A stretch of 6,383 bases of DNA, from assembly GCA_910577465.1 (NCBI GenBank), contig CAJTMM010000006.1:1-6383 (forward strand), read 5' to 3'. The notes under the pieces are model-generated. The model had not been told where the DNA came from. It did not search any database and worked only from the letters and a program-made list of their open reading frames with translations. The translations under genes were made by a program, and so were the position numbers. This document shows positions 6,285 to 6,383 of this stretch, one piece after another (the first letter of the stretch is position 1; every line of letters begins with the position of its first letter). The stretch is from an uncultured Muribaculaceae bacterium (GTDB lineage: Bacteria > Bacteroidota > Bacteroidia > Bacteroidales > Muribaculaceae).

Positions 6285-6307
6285 CCCCAAAAATCCACCC
6301 ACCACCC

Positions 6308-6334
6308 GGAGCGAGGGCATCTTGCCCTCGTACA
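6308..6334. repeat. REP-like palindromic unit, copy 3
   Basis: Same GGAG foot and 8-bp stem (6312-6319 with 6323-6330); the loop is TCT instead of TCC, and it ends TACA followed by an A-run. It starts 50 bases after copy 2. The variation lies in the loop, so the stem is kept. All three units are in the same orientation. Confidence 0.85.
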
Positions 6335-6355
6335 AAAAAATACCACCCACAATCC

Positions 6356-6373
6356 GAATCCCGTCAGGGATTC
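6356..6373. repeat. Second type of short hairpin at the window edge
   Basis: GAATCCC (6356-6362) and GGGATTC (6367-6373) form a perfect 7-bp stem around the loop GTCA, followed by AATATGGTAG at the end of the window. It is unrelated in sequence to the three units before it. Only one copy is visible, so calling it a dispersed repeat is inference. It may be the start of a longer element that continues to the right. Confidence 0.5.
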
Positions 6374-6383
6374 AATATGGTAG

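Noticed and set aside
6201..6334. CRISPR array, suggested by three short repeats with spacer-like gaps
   Set aside because: The repeats are 27-base strong palindromes with only three copies, spacers differ in length (30 and 23 bases) and are low-complexity C/A sequence, and no cas gene is present.
6201..6334. Repeats as intrinsic terminators for the sialidase
   Set aside because: No T-run follows any of the three stems on the + strand; the third is followed by an A-run. They may still affect transcript ends, but not as standard terminators.
5945..6352. Minus-strand open frame across the same repeats with a recurring R-G-Q-D-A-L-A-P peptide
   Set aside because: It is the reverse translation of the same palindromes plus the sialidase antisense strand. 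It has no promoter and no family resemblance.
5967..6383. Open frame on the + strand overlapping the sialidase end and running through the repeats, with a recurring G-A-R-A-S-C-P-R peptide
   Set aside because: The peptide repeat is only the translation of the REP-like palindromes. The first part overlaps the sialidase in another frame, and composition is low-complexity Thr/Pro/Ser.

Overview
The window looks like Bacteroidota chromosome, most likely Bacteroidales. A gut-dwelling family such as Muribaculaceae is a guess from gene style and GC-rich codon use. Three signs support the phylum: perfect TAnnTTTG -7 promoter elements before two genes and a third candidate before another; start codons preceded by A-rich sequence with no Shine-Dalgarno; and protein sequences that read as typical Bacteroidales versions of their families. 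All seven genes are on the + strand.

Layout. Bases 1-26 are the tail of a terminator for a gene to the left. From 118 a clear promoter drives a core housekeeping cluster: DUF177/YceD protein (177-773), ribosomal protein L32 (827-1012), fabH (1172-2155), era (2263-3153) and der (3257-4576). Two consecutive terminator-like hairpins separate fabH from era. A -7 element and a GC-rich hairpin precede der. Beyond der come a PQ-loop SemiSWEET-type small transporter (4707-4985) and a secreted GH33-type sialidase with its own promoter (5036-6193). The last 190 bases hold no gene. They contain three near-identical 27-bp palindromic units of REP type, then a different short hairpin at the window edge.

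How the genes fit together. The first five genes supply ribosome assembly (YceD-type 23S rRNA factor, L32, Era for the 30S subunit, Der for the 50S subunit) and the first condensation of fatty acid synthesis (FabH). This resembles the conserved yceD-rpmF-(plsX)-fabH neighbourhood of many bacteria, with plsX absent. The last two genes are accessory: an exo-sialidase that would release sialic acid from host glycans, and a small sugar-transporter-like membrane protein. Their functional link is only a possibility.

I see no clearly new biological system here. The items most worth a second look are the REP-like triplet and edge hairpin after the sialidase, the strong C-over-G and A-over-T asymmetry of the + strand even between genes, and the structured leaders or intergenic hairpins around fabH, era, der and the SemiSWEET gene.
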